64,000 nt of DNA from an uncultured Ruminococcus sp. (lineage in GTDB: Bacteria; Bacillota; Clostridia; Oscillospirales; Acutalibacteraceae), in assembly GCA_902794395.1 (NCBI GenBank), contig CADBHB010000001.1:27289-91288 (forward strand), in the 5' to 3' direction. The notes under the pieces were generated by a model. It saw only the letters and a program-made list of their open reading frames with translations. It was not told the DNA's origin and ran no database searches. How positions within the stretch are numbered: the stretch's first letter is position 1; every line of letters begins with the position of its first letter. Positions 51,701 to 60,405 of the stretch are shown here, piece by piece. A program made the translations under genes and the position numbers.

Positions 51701-53151
51701 TGAAGAATTACGTAGACATCACCCCCGCGCTCGACAAGGCGAACGACGAGTGCGGCGTATTCGGCATATACCGCAACGACGAAGCGCTCAATGTGGTCGC
51801 CGTCACCCACGACGCGCTCTACAGCCTCCAGCACAGGGGCCACATAAGCGCAGGCATAACCGTCAACGAGAACCAGTCCTTCACCACCGTAAAGGAGCTG
51901 GGCATGGTTTCCGAGGTCTTCAACGAAAAGACCCTGAAAAAGCTGCCTAACGGCAAAATAGCCGTAGGTCACGTGCGCTACACCTCGGGCGGAGCGCTGG
52001 ACCGCGCCGCGAACCAGCCGCTGGTGCTGCGCTACAAGGAGGGCAGCATAGCCATCGCCAACAACGGCTCCATCACCAATTTCCCCGAGATACGCAAGGA
52101 GCTTGAGCGCGGCGGCTCCATCTTCCAGTCAAATTCAAACGCCGAGGTCATGGCGTACGTCATCGCCACCGAGCGCATAGCCACCGACAATCTGGAGGAC
52201 GCGGTGCTGCGCGCTATGAAGCGACTCAAGGGCGCTTACTCCACCGTTATCTGCGCGCCGACCCGCCTTATCGGTTTCCGCGACATCTACGGCTTCCGCC
52301 CGCTGTGCGTCGGCAAGATCGGCGAAAGCTATGTCATCACCTCCGAGAGCTGCGTGCTCGACACCATCGGCGGCACGCTCATCCGCGATGTGCGCCCGGG
52401 CGAGATGGTGGTGATAGACGAGGAAGGCTTCCACAGCTTCATGCTCGACAAAAAAGCCCCCAAAACCTCGCTCTGTGTGTTCGAGTACGTCTATGTAGCC
52501 CGTCCCGACAGCTTCATCAACAACGTCAGCGTATACAACGCGCGTCTTAAAGCGGGCGAGCTGCTGTTCAGGGAATACCCCATCGAGGCGGATATGGTCT
52601 GCGGTGTGCCCGATTCGGGCATCATAGCCGCCGAGGGCTACGCCCGCGCCTCGGGCATACCTTACGGCATGGGCTTTATCAAGAATAAATTTCTCGGCAG
52701 AAACGCCGGCACCGGCATGGACAAGAAAAAGCGTTTGCTGCACACCAAGCTCAGCGCCCTGAAATGCAACGTCGAGGGCAAGCGGGTCATCGTTATCGAC
52801 GACTCCATCGTGCGCGGACAGACCTCGCAGCACATCGTCAACCTGCTGCGCAAGGCGGGCGCCAGGGAGATACACATGCTCATCAGCTCGCCTCCCTTCA
52901 TCTTTCCCTGTTACTTCGGCATCGACATCAGCGACAGGGAAAACCTGATCGCCAACAAAATGAGCATCGATGAGATCCGCCGCGAGATCGGCGCCGACAC
53001 GCTGGGCTATCTAAGCGTGAAAAGCCTGCGCGAGACCGCCGCGGGCTGCGACATCGACCTCTGCGACGGCTGCTTCACCAAGCAGTTCAGCGCCGAGGTG
53101 CCCACTACCTTCTTTGTAGATAAGTACGCATCAAAGATAAAGCGTTCATAA
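51700..53151 (+). CDS. purF: Amidophosphoribosyltransferase
   Basis: Commits PRPP to purine synthesis using glutamine. The 483-residue protein has a short propeptide and the N-terminal nucleophile Cys18 (DECGVFGIY). The PRPP loop is VIVIDDSIVRGQTSQHIV (about residues 364-381). It has Cys residues at FPCYFG and CDIDLCDGCFTKQF that fit the oxygen-labile [4Fe-4S] cluster of the Bacillus-type enzyme. Overlaps purE by one base. Confidence 0.95.
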   Translation: MKNYVDITPALDKANDECGVFGIYRNDEALNVVAVTHDALYSLQHRGHISAGITVNENQSFTTVKELGMVSEVFNEKTLKKLPNGKIAVGHVRYTSGGALDRAANQPLVLRYKEGSIAIANNGSITNFPEIRKELERGGSIFQSNSNAEVMAYVIATERIATDNLEDAVLRAMKRLKGAYSTVICAPTRLIGFRDIYGFRPLCVGKIGESYVITSESCVLDTIGGTLIRDVRPGEMVVIDEEGFHSFMLDKKAPKTSLCVFEYVYVARPDSFINNVSVYNARLKAGELLFREYPIEADMVCGVPDSGIIAAEGYARASGIPYGMGFIKNKFLGRNAGTGMDKKKRLLHTKLSALKCNVEGKRVIVIDDSIVRGQTSQHIVNLLRKAGAREIHMLISSPPFIFPCYFGIDISDRENLIANKMSIDEIRREIGADTLGYLSVKSLRETAAGCDIDLCDGCFTKQFSAEVPTTFFVDKYASKIKRS

Positions 53152-53195
53152 ACCATTCTCTATACACCAACCACTAAAAACCGGAGGTTTTTTCT

Positions 53196-54229
53196 ATGGA
53201 AAGTTTTTCTGAAAGTTACAAGGCAGCAGGCGTTGACATCACCGCGGGCTACAAAAGCGTAGAGCTGATGAAGCGCCACGTCGCGCGCACCAACATTCCG
53301 GGCGTTGTGTCCGGCATCGGCGGCTTCGGCGGACTGTTCGCCCCCGATTTCAAGGGCATGCAGGAGCCTGTGCTCGTCAGCGGCACCGATGGCGTAGGCA
53401 CCAAGATCAAGCTCGCTTTTCTGCTTGACAAGCACGACACCATCGGCATCGACGCGGTCGCCATGTGCGTCAACGACATCATCTGCTGCGGCGCCAAGCC
53501 CCTGTTTTTCTTAGATTATATCGCCATCGGCAAAAATATCCCCGAAAAGGTCGCGTCCATCGTCGAGGGTATCGCCGAGGGCTGCGTGCAGTCAGGCTGC
53601 GCGCTCATCGGCGGCGAGACCGCCGAGCATCCCGGACTCATGCCCGAGGACGAATACGACGTGGCGGGCTTCTCCGTAGGTCTCGCCGACAAGCCCAAGA
53701 TGATCGACGGCTCCAAGCTCAAAGCGGGTGACGTGCTGCTGGGTCTGCGCTCCTCGGGCGTACACTCCAACGGCTTCTCGCTTGTCCGCAAGATCTTCGG
53801 CATCAACGAAGAGACCGTTCACAACACCTATCCCGAGCTGGACAAGCCTCTCGGCGAAGCCCTGCTCACCCCGACCAAGATATACGTCAAGCCCATTCTG
53901 GCGCTGATGGAGCAGGTAGAGGTAAAGGCTGTGTCCCACATCACGGGCGGCGGCTTCTATGAAAATATCCCCCGCATGCTCAAAGGCGGCCTTTCCGCAA
54001 AAATCACCAAATCCGCCATCCCCGTTCTGCCCATTTTCACGCTCATGCAGCGTGTGGGCGGCATCAGCGAGCACGATATGTTCAACACCTTCAACATGGG
54101 CGTCGGCATGGTGGTCGCGGTAGCCAAAGAGGAAGCGGACAAGGCGCTTGAGATACTGAAGGCCAACGGCGAGGACGCGGTCGTCCTCGGCGAGGTCATC
54201 GAGGGCAGCGAAGGAGTTGTGTTCGCGTA

Positions 54230-54230
<1 letters not shown>
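53196..54230 (+). CDS. purM: Phosphoribosylformylglycinamidine cyclo-ligase
   Basis: ATP-dependent closure of FGAM to AIR. In 344 residues: [44 protein letters not shown] (in pieces), [24 protein letters not shown] and [15 protein letters not shown]. Starts 44 bp after purF behind CGGAGG; overlaps purN by one base. Confidence 0.96.
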
Positions 54231-54856
<626 letters not shown>

Positions 54857-54874
54857 CAGAAAGGAATCGATCCT

Positions 54875-55591
54875 ATGAAAGCGGTATCACTCACCAAAGA
54901 AATCGCCTCCACCACCTATCCGGGCAGAGGCATCGTCCTCGGCAGATCAGCCGACGGCGCAAAGGCGGTAATCGCCTATTTCATCATGGGCAGAAGCGAA
55001 AACAGCCGTAATCGTGTCTTTACAGCCACCGAGGACGGCATCAAGACAGAAGCCTTCGACCCCTCCAAGCTCACCGATCCCTCGCTTATCATCTATTCTC
55101 CCGTCCGTGTGCTGGGCAACAAAACCATCGTCACCAACGGCGACCAGACCGACACAATCTACGATCTGATGAACCAACAGCTCACCTTTGAGCAGGCGCT
55201 GCGCACCCGTGAGTTCGAGCCCGACGCGCCCAACTACACGCCCCGTATCTCGGGCATAGTCAAATGCAGTGACGGCGCCATGAACTACGCGCTCTCCATC
55301 CTCAAGAGCGCCGACGGCGATCCCGCCTGCTGCCAGCGCTACACCTTCTCCTACGACGCGCCCCTTAAGGGCAAAGGCCGCTTCATCCACACCTACATGA
55401 GCGACGGAAATCCGCTCCCGAGCTTTGAGGGCGAGCCTACTTTGGTCGAGATCGGCGACGACGACATCGATACCTTTGCCGAGAGCGTCTGGAACGCGCT
55501 TGATGAGGACAACAAGGTCTCTCTCTTTGTCCGCTACATCGACATCGCCACCGGCAAAGCGGAGTCCCGCATAATCAATAAAAATCAGTGA
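54875..55591 (+). CDS. purO: IMP cyclohydrolase, PurO-like
   Basis: 238-residue protein of the stand-alone IMP cyclohydrolase family, first known from archaea, which closes FAICAR to IMP. Typical segments are YPGRGIVLGRSADGAKAVIAYFIMGRSENSRNRVF (in pieces), and DPSLIIYSPVRV. Its neighbour downstream supplies the AICAR transformylase domain alone, so together the two replace bifunctional PurH. Gene spacing is 18 bp from purN. Confidence 0.88.
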   Translation: MKAVSLTKEIASTTYPGRGIVLGRSADGAKAVIAYFIMGRSENSRNRVFTATEDGIKTEAFDPSKLTDPSLIIYSPVRVLGNKTIVTNGDQTDTIYDLMNQQLTFEQALRTREFEPDAPNYTPRISGIVKCSDGAMNYALSILKSADGDPACCQRYTFSYDAPLKGKGRFIHTYMSDGNPLPSFEGEPTLVEIGDDDIDTFAESVWNALDEDNKVSLFVRYIDIATGKAESRIINKNQ

Positions 55592-55606
55592 CCGAATACC
55601 TGTAAG

Positions 55607-55627
55607 TGCGGGCGTCGTCCGCCCGCA
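55607..55627. repeat. Small GC-rich palindrome, copy 2
   Basis: TGCGGGCG (55607-55614) and CGCCCGCA (55620-55627) around TCGTC, between purO and the transformylase gene. It shares the core of the palindrome at 43754. Confidence 0.6.
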
Positions 55628-55666
55628 GCATCCATATCATAGCCATATCAGAAAGGGAAAAAACCA

Positions 55667-56845
55667 ATGAATGAACTTCAACTAAAATACGGCTGCAACC
55701 CCAACCAAAAGCCCTCCCGTGTCTTTATGCAGGACGGCAGGGACCTCCCCGTTGAGGTGCTCAACGGCAAGCCCGGCTACATCAACTTCCTCGACGCCTT
55801 TAACTCCTGGCAGCTCGTGCGCGAGCTGAAAGCCGCCACGGGACTTCCCGCGGCAGCCTCCTTCAAGCACGTCAGCCCCGCGGGCGCGGCGGTCGCCACC
55901 GAGCTTTCCGACACCCTTAAAAAGATCTACTTCGTAGACGACCTCGAGCTTTCGCCCATAGCCTCAGCCTACGCTATGGCGCGCGGCGCGGACAGAATGT
56001 CCTCCTACGGAGACTGGGTAGCGCTCTCCGACACCTGCGACGTCCAGACCGCCAAGCTGCTTCAAAGAGAAGTTTCCGACGGCATCATTGCGCCCGGCTA
56101 CACTCCCGAGGCGCTCGAGGTACTCAAGACCAAGCGCAAGGGCAGCTACAACGTAGTCAAGATCGACCCCGACTATGTTCCCGCTCCCATCGAGCACAAG
56201 GACGTTTTCGGCGTCACCTTTGAGCAGGGCAGAAACGAGCTCAAGATCGACGAAGCCATGCTTATGCAGAACATCGTAACCAAGAACAAGGACATCCCCG
56301 AGGACGCCAAGCGCGACCTGCTTATCGCCCTCATCACCTTAAAATACACCCAGTCCAACTCCGTTTGCTACGCCAAGGGCGGTCAGGCTATCGGCGTGGG
56401 CGCGGGTCAGCAGTCGCGTATCCACTGCACCCGTCTTGCGGGCAACAAGGCTGACATCTGGTTCCTGCGCCAGCATCCGAAGGTAATGAACCTGCCGTTC
56501 GTGGACAATATCCGCCGTCCCGACCGCGACAACACCATCGACGTCTATATCTCCGACGATTACGAGGATGTGCTCGCCGACGGCGTGTGGGAGCAGTTCT
56601 TCACCACCAAGCCCGAACCCCTCACCAAGGAGGAAAAGAAGGCGTGGCTCCAAACCTTCACCGGCGTTTCGCTCGGCAGCGACGCGTTCTTCCCCTTCGG
56701 CGACAACATCGAGCGTGCAAAGCGCAGCGGCGTGCAGTATGTGGCGCAGCCCGGCGGTTCCATCCGCGACGACAACGTCATCGACACCTGCGACAAGTAC
56801 AACATGACCATGTCCTTCACAGGCATCCGTCTTTTCCACCACTGA
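55667..56845 (+). CDS. purH: Stand-alone AICAR formyltransferase (PurH C-terminal domain homologue)
   Basis: 392-residue transformylase converting AICAR to FAICAR with 10-formyl-THF. It begins directly with LKYGCNPNQKPSRVF, the start of the AICARFT domain, and has SFKHVSPAGAAVA with the catalytic Lys-His. LKYTQSNSVCYAKGGQAIGVGAGQQSRIHCTRLAG (in pieces) and DAFFPFGDNIERAKRSGVQYVAQPGGSIRD (in pieces) follow. The N-terminal IMP cyclohydrolase domain of bacterial PurH is absent, not truncated by mutation; that activity is encoded by purO just upstream. Confidence 0.93.
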   Translation: MNELQLKYGCNPNQKPSRVFMQDGRDLPVEVLNGKPGYINFLDAFNSWQLVRELKAATGLPAAASFKHVSPAGAAVATELSDTLKKIYFVDDLELSPIASAYAMARGADRMSSYGDWVALSDTCDVQTAKLLQREVSDGIIAPGYTPEALEVLKTKRKGSYNVVKIDPDYVPAPIEHKDVFGVTFEQGRNELKIDEAMLMQNIVTKNKDIPEDAKRDLLIALITLKYTQSNSVCYAKGGQAIGVGAGQQSRIHCTRLAGNKADIWFLRQHPKVMNLPFVDNIRRPDRDNTIDVYISDDYEDVLADGVWEQFFTTKPEPLTKEEKKAWLQTFTGVSLGSDAFFPFGDNIERAKRSGVQYVAQPGGSIRDDNVIDTCDKYNMTMSFTGIRLFHH

Positions 56846-56850
56846 TAACA

Positions 56851-56972
56851 AAGTTGAGAGTTGAAAGCTAGAGTTGAGAGTTAATTGTTGCTCTGAGCGG
56901 CACGGAAGTATCTCCTTTGGATACATACAAAGGTTTCCTTTGTTTAACTCTACACTCTTAACTCTTAACTCT
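56851..56972. mobile_element. MITE-like inverted-repeat element between purH and purD
   Basis: About 120 bp with imperfect inverted ends of 28-30 bp (56857-56884 and 56943-56972). Each end is built of tandem GAGAGTT/AGAGTTAA-type units. The centre holds nested CCTTTG/CAAAGG palindromes. It encodes nothing and has no similarity to its neighbours. The rest of the 150-bp gap carries only the purD ribosome-binding region. Assignment as a MITE is inference from structure. Confidence 0.6.
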
Positions 56973-56995
56973 CCGTTCAAACGAGGTACATTCCC

Positions 56996-58261
56996 ATGAA
57001 AATCTTAATGATTGGTTCCGGCGGCAGAGAGCACGCGCTCATCAAAAAGCTGCTCGAGAGCCCCAAATGCGAAAAGCTCTACTGTGCCCCCGGCAACGGC
57101 GGCATTTCCCGCGACGCCGAGATAGTTGACATCAACGTTATGGACAAGGAGAATATGGTCAAGTTCGCGCAGGACAACGCCATCGACCTCGTCTTTGTCG
57201 CGCCCGATGACCCTCTTGCGGACGGAATGGTCGACGCGTTCGAGGCGGCGGGCATCCGTGCTTTCGGTCCCAACGCCAAGGCGGCGATAATCGAAGCGAG
57301 CAAGGTGTTCTCCAAAAACCTGATGAAAAAATACGGTATTCCCACCGCGAAATACGAGGTGTTTGACGATCCCGAAAAGGCTATCGCCTATGTCAAAGCC
57401 GAAAACACCACGCCCGTCGTCGTCAAGGCGGACGGTCTGGCGCTCGGCAAGGGCGTCATTATCGCGCAGACCATCGACGATGCCGTAGCCGCCATCAAAT
57501 CCATCATGGAGGACAAGCAGTTCGGCGACAGCGGCAATAACATAGTTATCGAGGAATTTCTCACAGGCCCCGAGGTATCCGTTCTCGCGTTCACCGACGG
57601 TCACTGTGTCAAGCCCATGGTCAGCTCCAAGGACCACAAGCGCGCCTATGATAACGACGAAGGTCTCAACACCGGCGGCATGGGCACCGTAAGCCCCAAC
57701 CCCTACTACACCGACGCCCTCGCGGACGAGTGCATGAAAACCATCTTTGTTCCTACCATCGAAGCCATGGTCAAGGAGGGCAGACCCTTCAAGGGCTGTC
57801 TGTACTTTGGCTTGATGATGACCCCAAAGGGTCCCAAGGTCATCGAGTACAACGCCCGTTTCGGCGATCCCGAGGCGCAGGTAGTGCTTCCGAGGCTCAA
57901 AACCGATCTGGTCGATATTTGTGAAGCCGTCATCGACGAGCGCCTTTCCGACCTCGACATCGAGTGGTACGACGGAGCGGCGGCTTGCGTAGTCATGGCG
58001 AGCGGCGGCTATCCCGTGTCCTACAAGAAGGGCATAGAGATGTTCGGTCTGGACGATAACGGCGGCGTCGACGGCGCCATCGTCTATCACGCAGGCACCA
58101 AGTACGAAAACGGTAAATTCTACACCAACGGCGGCAGAGTGCTGGGCGTGACCGCCAAGGCGCCCACGCTTGACGAGGCGCTTGATAAAGCCTATGCCGC
58201 GGTGAAAAAGATCTCCTTTGAAGGCGCGCACTACCGCACCGATATAGGACGCACAAAATGA
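56996..58261 (+). CDS. purD: Phosphoribosylamine-glycine ligase
   Basis: ATP-grasp enzyme making GAR. In 421 residues: MKILMIGSGGREHALIKKL, VVVKADGLALGKGVIIAQ, EFLTGPEVSVLAFTDG, DEGLNTGGMGTVSPNPYY and VIEYNARFGDPEAQVVLPRL. Last gene of the operon, ending 14 bp before a strong bidirectional terminator. purC, purL/Q/S and purB are not in this cluster. Confidence 0.96.
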   Translation: MKILMIGSGGREHALIKKLLESPKCEKLYCAPGNGGISRDAEIVDINVMDKENMVKFAQDNAIDLVFVAPDDPLADGMVDAFEAAGIRAFGPNAKAAIIEASKVFSKNLMKKYGIPTAKYEVFDDPEKAIAYVKAENTTPVVVKADGLALGKGVIIAQTIDDAVAAIKSIMEDKQFGDSGNNIVIEEFLTGPEVSVLAFTDGHCVKPMVSSKDHKRAYDNDEGLNTGGMGTVSPNPYYTDALADECMKTIFVPTIEAMVKEGRPFKGCLYFGLMMTPKGPKVIEYNARFGDPEAQVVLPRLKTDLVDICEAVIDERLSDLDIEWYDGAAACVVMASGGYPVSYKKGIEMFGLDDNGGVDGAIVYHAGTKYENGKFYTNGGRVLGVTAKAPTLDEALDKAYAAVKKISFEGAHYRTDIGRTK

Positions 58262-58275
58262 TGATAAAAAATCAA

Positions 58276-58310
58276 GGAGAAGCCGAGCGCTCGGCTTCTC
58301 CCGTTTTTTT
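58276..58310. terminator. Bidirectional terminator between purD and spo0A
   Basis: A 26-bp perfect palindrome (58276-58301) is followed by T's at 58304-58310. It is preceded by an A run (58265-58270), which gives a T tract for minus-strand transcripts. It ends both purD and spo0A messages. Confidence 0.95.
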
Positions 58311-59076
58311 AGGATGCGTTTTTGATTTGCAGTCTGAGCCTGTCGGCTATCATGGCGATAAACTCGCTGTTGGTCGGCTTGCCTCTGTCGTTGTGGATGG
58401 TGTAGCCGAAATACGAGTTCAGCACGTCAATATCGCCTCTGTCCCATGCCACCTCTATGGCATGGCGGATAGCGCGCTCCACCCTTGACGAGGTGGTGTC
58501 GTATTTTTTGGCTACAGCGGGGTATAATTGCTTTGTTACGGCGTTTATGACCTCGGGGCGCTCTACCGACATTATTATCGAGTCGCGCAGATAGTGATAA
58601 CCCTTGATGTGCGCGGGTACGCCTATCTCGTGCAGTATTTCAGTCACCCGCATCTCCAGCCCAAAGGCGTCCACGCTTACGGGCATACGCAGCAGACGGT
58701 CGTTTTTGCGCGTCATCATCACCACGGTCTCGCAAAGCTGCTCTACCTCAAACGGCTTCAGCATAAAATACCCGGCGCCGCTGTTCATTATCTCCCGCTC
58801 CAGCACAGCGCTGTGGAAGGAGGAGAACACTATGAAAAGCGGTTGGCTTATATTTTGTCGTTTAATGCTGCGCATAACGCCTATGGCGTCCAGCCGCGTC
58901 ATAAACGATTCCATCAGCACCACGTCGGGCTGCTCCTGCGCGATGCGGGCGCAAAGCTCCTCGCCGTCCTTTGAACAAAAGGCGGGCAAAATATTAAATT
59001 TTTGAAACATTTCCAGCGACTCTCTGTCAAATTCGGCAGCGTCCTCGGTGATCATCATCTTAATGCTATTGTCCAT
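58309..59076 (-). CDS. spo0A: Sporulation master regulator Spo0A with Glu at the phospho-acceptor site
   Basis: Response regulator that switches on sporulation. 255 residues from the ATG at 59076 (GGGAGA seven bases upstream). The C-terminal DNA-binding domain is well conserved: [32 protein letters not shown] and [16 protein letters not shown]. The N-terminal receiver keeps an acidic pair as ITED, the Thr/Ser position as FSSF and the Lys in YFMLKPFE. The phospho-acceptor motif, normally LDxxMPxLDG, reads [13 protein letters not shown], so the acceptor Asp is Glu56 (codon 58909-58911). This should block normal phosphorelay activation or mimic it. spoIVB lies upstream, as in most spore formers. 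Confidence 0.94.
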   Translation of the reverse strand: MDNSIKMMITEDAAEFDRESLEMFQKFNILPAFCSKDGEELCARIAQEQPDVVLMESFMTRLDAIGVMRSIKRQNISQPLFIVFSSFHSAVLEREIMNSGAGYFMLKPFEVEQLCETVVMMTRKNDRLLRMPVSVDAFGLEMRVTEILHEIGVPAHIKGYHYLRDSIIMSVERPEVINAVTKQLYPAVAKKYDTTSSRVERAIRHAIEVAWDRGDIDVLNSYFGYTIHNDRGKPTNSEFIAMIADRLRLQIKNAS

Positions 59077-59110
59077 AACGATTCTCCCATCAATTTTTTG
59101 TTGTGAGATA

Positions 59111-59139
59111 ATATTACCACAAAATGGCAAAGTTGGCAA
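59111..59139 (-). promoter_or_regulatory. Sigma-A promoter with extended -10 for spo0A
   Basis: On the minus strand TTGCCA (59139-59134), 17-bp spacer, TAATAT (59116-59111) preceded by TGG. It lies 35 bp upstream of the start codon. I found no convincing sigma-H promoter; a TGTCAAT further up only loosely resembles a 0A box. Confidence 0.75.
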
Positions 59140-59223
59140 TAGTTTCCAAAGAATTTTTTTAAAATTTTTTCTGGAAAATCCCCTTTAAAAGCGATTATTG
59201 ACACAAAAACGCCATATATTGTG

Positions 59224-60237
59224 TTAACTGCGATAATTCGACACCATATTTTGCACTGTTACGCCATAGCCCTCGCAGGGATCGTTCAAGAAGACATGGG
59301 TCACAGCACCCGCCAGCTTACCGTTTTGCACCACAGGGCTGCCGCTCATGCCCTGCACTATACCTCCGCATTTTCCGATAAGCCGCCTGTCTGTAACCTT
59401 TATGACAAAGTTTTCATTATTTCGACTTCCCATGCCGCACAGCTTGGTTATCTCGGCGTCAAAGCACTCGGCTTTTTCACCCTCAACAGTGGTGTATATC
59501 TCTGCCTTGCCAACTTTTATCTCACCGTTCTCCGCAAGCTCAAGCTTCATGCCGTCGTGAGAAAAATTGTCGTCTGTTGTCCCAAAAACGCCGCAGTTGG
59601 TGTTTTTTGTCAAATCTCCGAGAGGCTTGTCGCTGAAATACCCGTTAAGGCATCCCGCTCTGCCTGTGCTGCTTTTGGTCACGGAGCTAATATCTGCCTT
59701 TACCACCTCGGCGCTGCCCAGCGGCAGCAAAGCCTGAGTGTCCTTGTCGCAGATGCCGTGCCCCAGAGCCGCAAAGCTGCCGTCCTCCTCGTCGTAGTAG
59801 GTCACGGTGCCTATACCGGCGCAGCTGTCGCGCACCCACGCTCCCGTCAAATACACGCCCGCGCAGTTTTTTTGCGGGATGACGGTCTTTATCAGCTCCT
59901 TGCCTTCGCGCTCCACGGTCAGGCGCAGCGGAGCGCCGCCGCTGCCGCAGGTCGCGCGGGCAACATCCTCGTTGGTTTTCACATCGGTGTCGCCTATCTT
60001 TTTAATCACGTCGTTTACCTTCAATCCGCCTTCGGCGGCGGGACAGACGGTTTTTCCTTCGCTTTCAAAACATTCAAGCTCCACTACTATCACGCCGTCA
60101 TTGTAAAATTTTACGCCGAAGGGCTGTCCGCCCAGGGTGACGGTTTTGGCGGTTTTCGCCGAGGCAGGCGTTGCCGCCGCGTTTAATAGCAGTGACATCG
60201 AAAGCGAAACTATCAAAATTTTCGGGATTTTTTTCAA
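59224..60237 (-). CDS. spoIVB: SpoIVB serine peptidase
   Basis: Forespore-secreted S55 protease that signals to the mother cell, releasing SpoIVFB from BofA control. The 337 residues have an N-terminal signal/membrane segment (6-25), a PDZ domain (about 65-115: GGLKVNDVIKKIGDTDVKTNEDV) and the peptidase domain. The peptidase shows GIGTVTYYDEEDGSFAALGHGI with the catalytic His and GGIVQGMSGSPVVQNGKLAGAV with the catalytic Ser. The start is a TTG after AAGGAGGTG. It precedes spo0A by 147 bp. A sigma-G promoter is expected in the 168-bp AT-rich gap before it, but I could not place one. Confidence 0.95.
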   Translation of the reverse strand: MKKIPKILIVSLSMSLLLNAAATPASAKTAKTVTLGGQPFGVKFYNDGVIVVELECFESEGKTVCPAAEGGLKVNDVIKKIGDTDVKTNEDVARATCGSGGAPLRLTVEREGKELIKTVIPQKNCAGVYLTGAWVRDSCAGIGTVTYYDEEDGSFAALGHGICDKDTQALLPLGSAEVVKADISSVTKSSTGRAGCLNGYFSDKPLGDLTKNTNCGVFGTTDDNFSHDGMKLELAENGEIKVGKAEIYTTVEGEKAECFDAEITKLCGMGSRNNENFVIKVTDRRLIGKCGGIVQGMSGSPVVQNGKLAGAVTHVFLNDPCEGYGVTVQNMVSNYRS

Positions 60238-60405
60238 GTTTTCACCTCCTTTTCGTTGCTTTTATTAGTTTTTGCATTTATAATAAAAAATAAGGTCATT
60301 AAAAATATTAATTTATTTCTTGGAAAGCGACGCCGCGCCGCCGCGGATAACGCTGTTTTTTTCAAGAATTTTTCAAATTTTCAATCATTTTTTTAGGGGT
60401 CCTAT

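Noticed and set aside
55667-56845. PurH truncated at its N-terminus by mutation
   Set aside because: The protein starts cleanly at the transformylase domain with a ribosome-binding site, and the missing activity is encoded by the gene directly upstream.
60325-60362. Terminator in the gap between spoIVB and the P-type ATPase
   Set aside because: A GC-rich island with a short CCGCG/CGCGG pairing is followed by T's, but the stem is not adjacent to them and no plus-strand gene precedes it.
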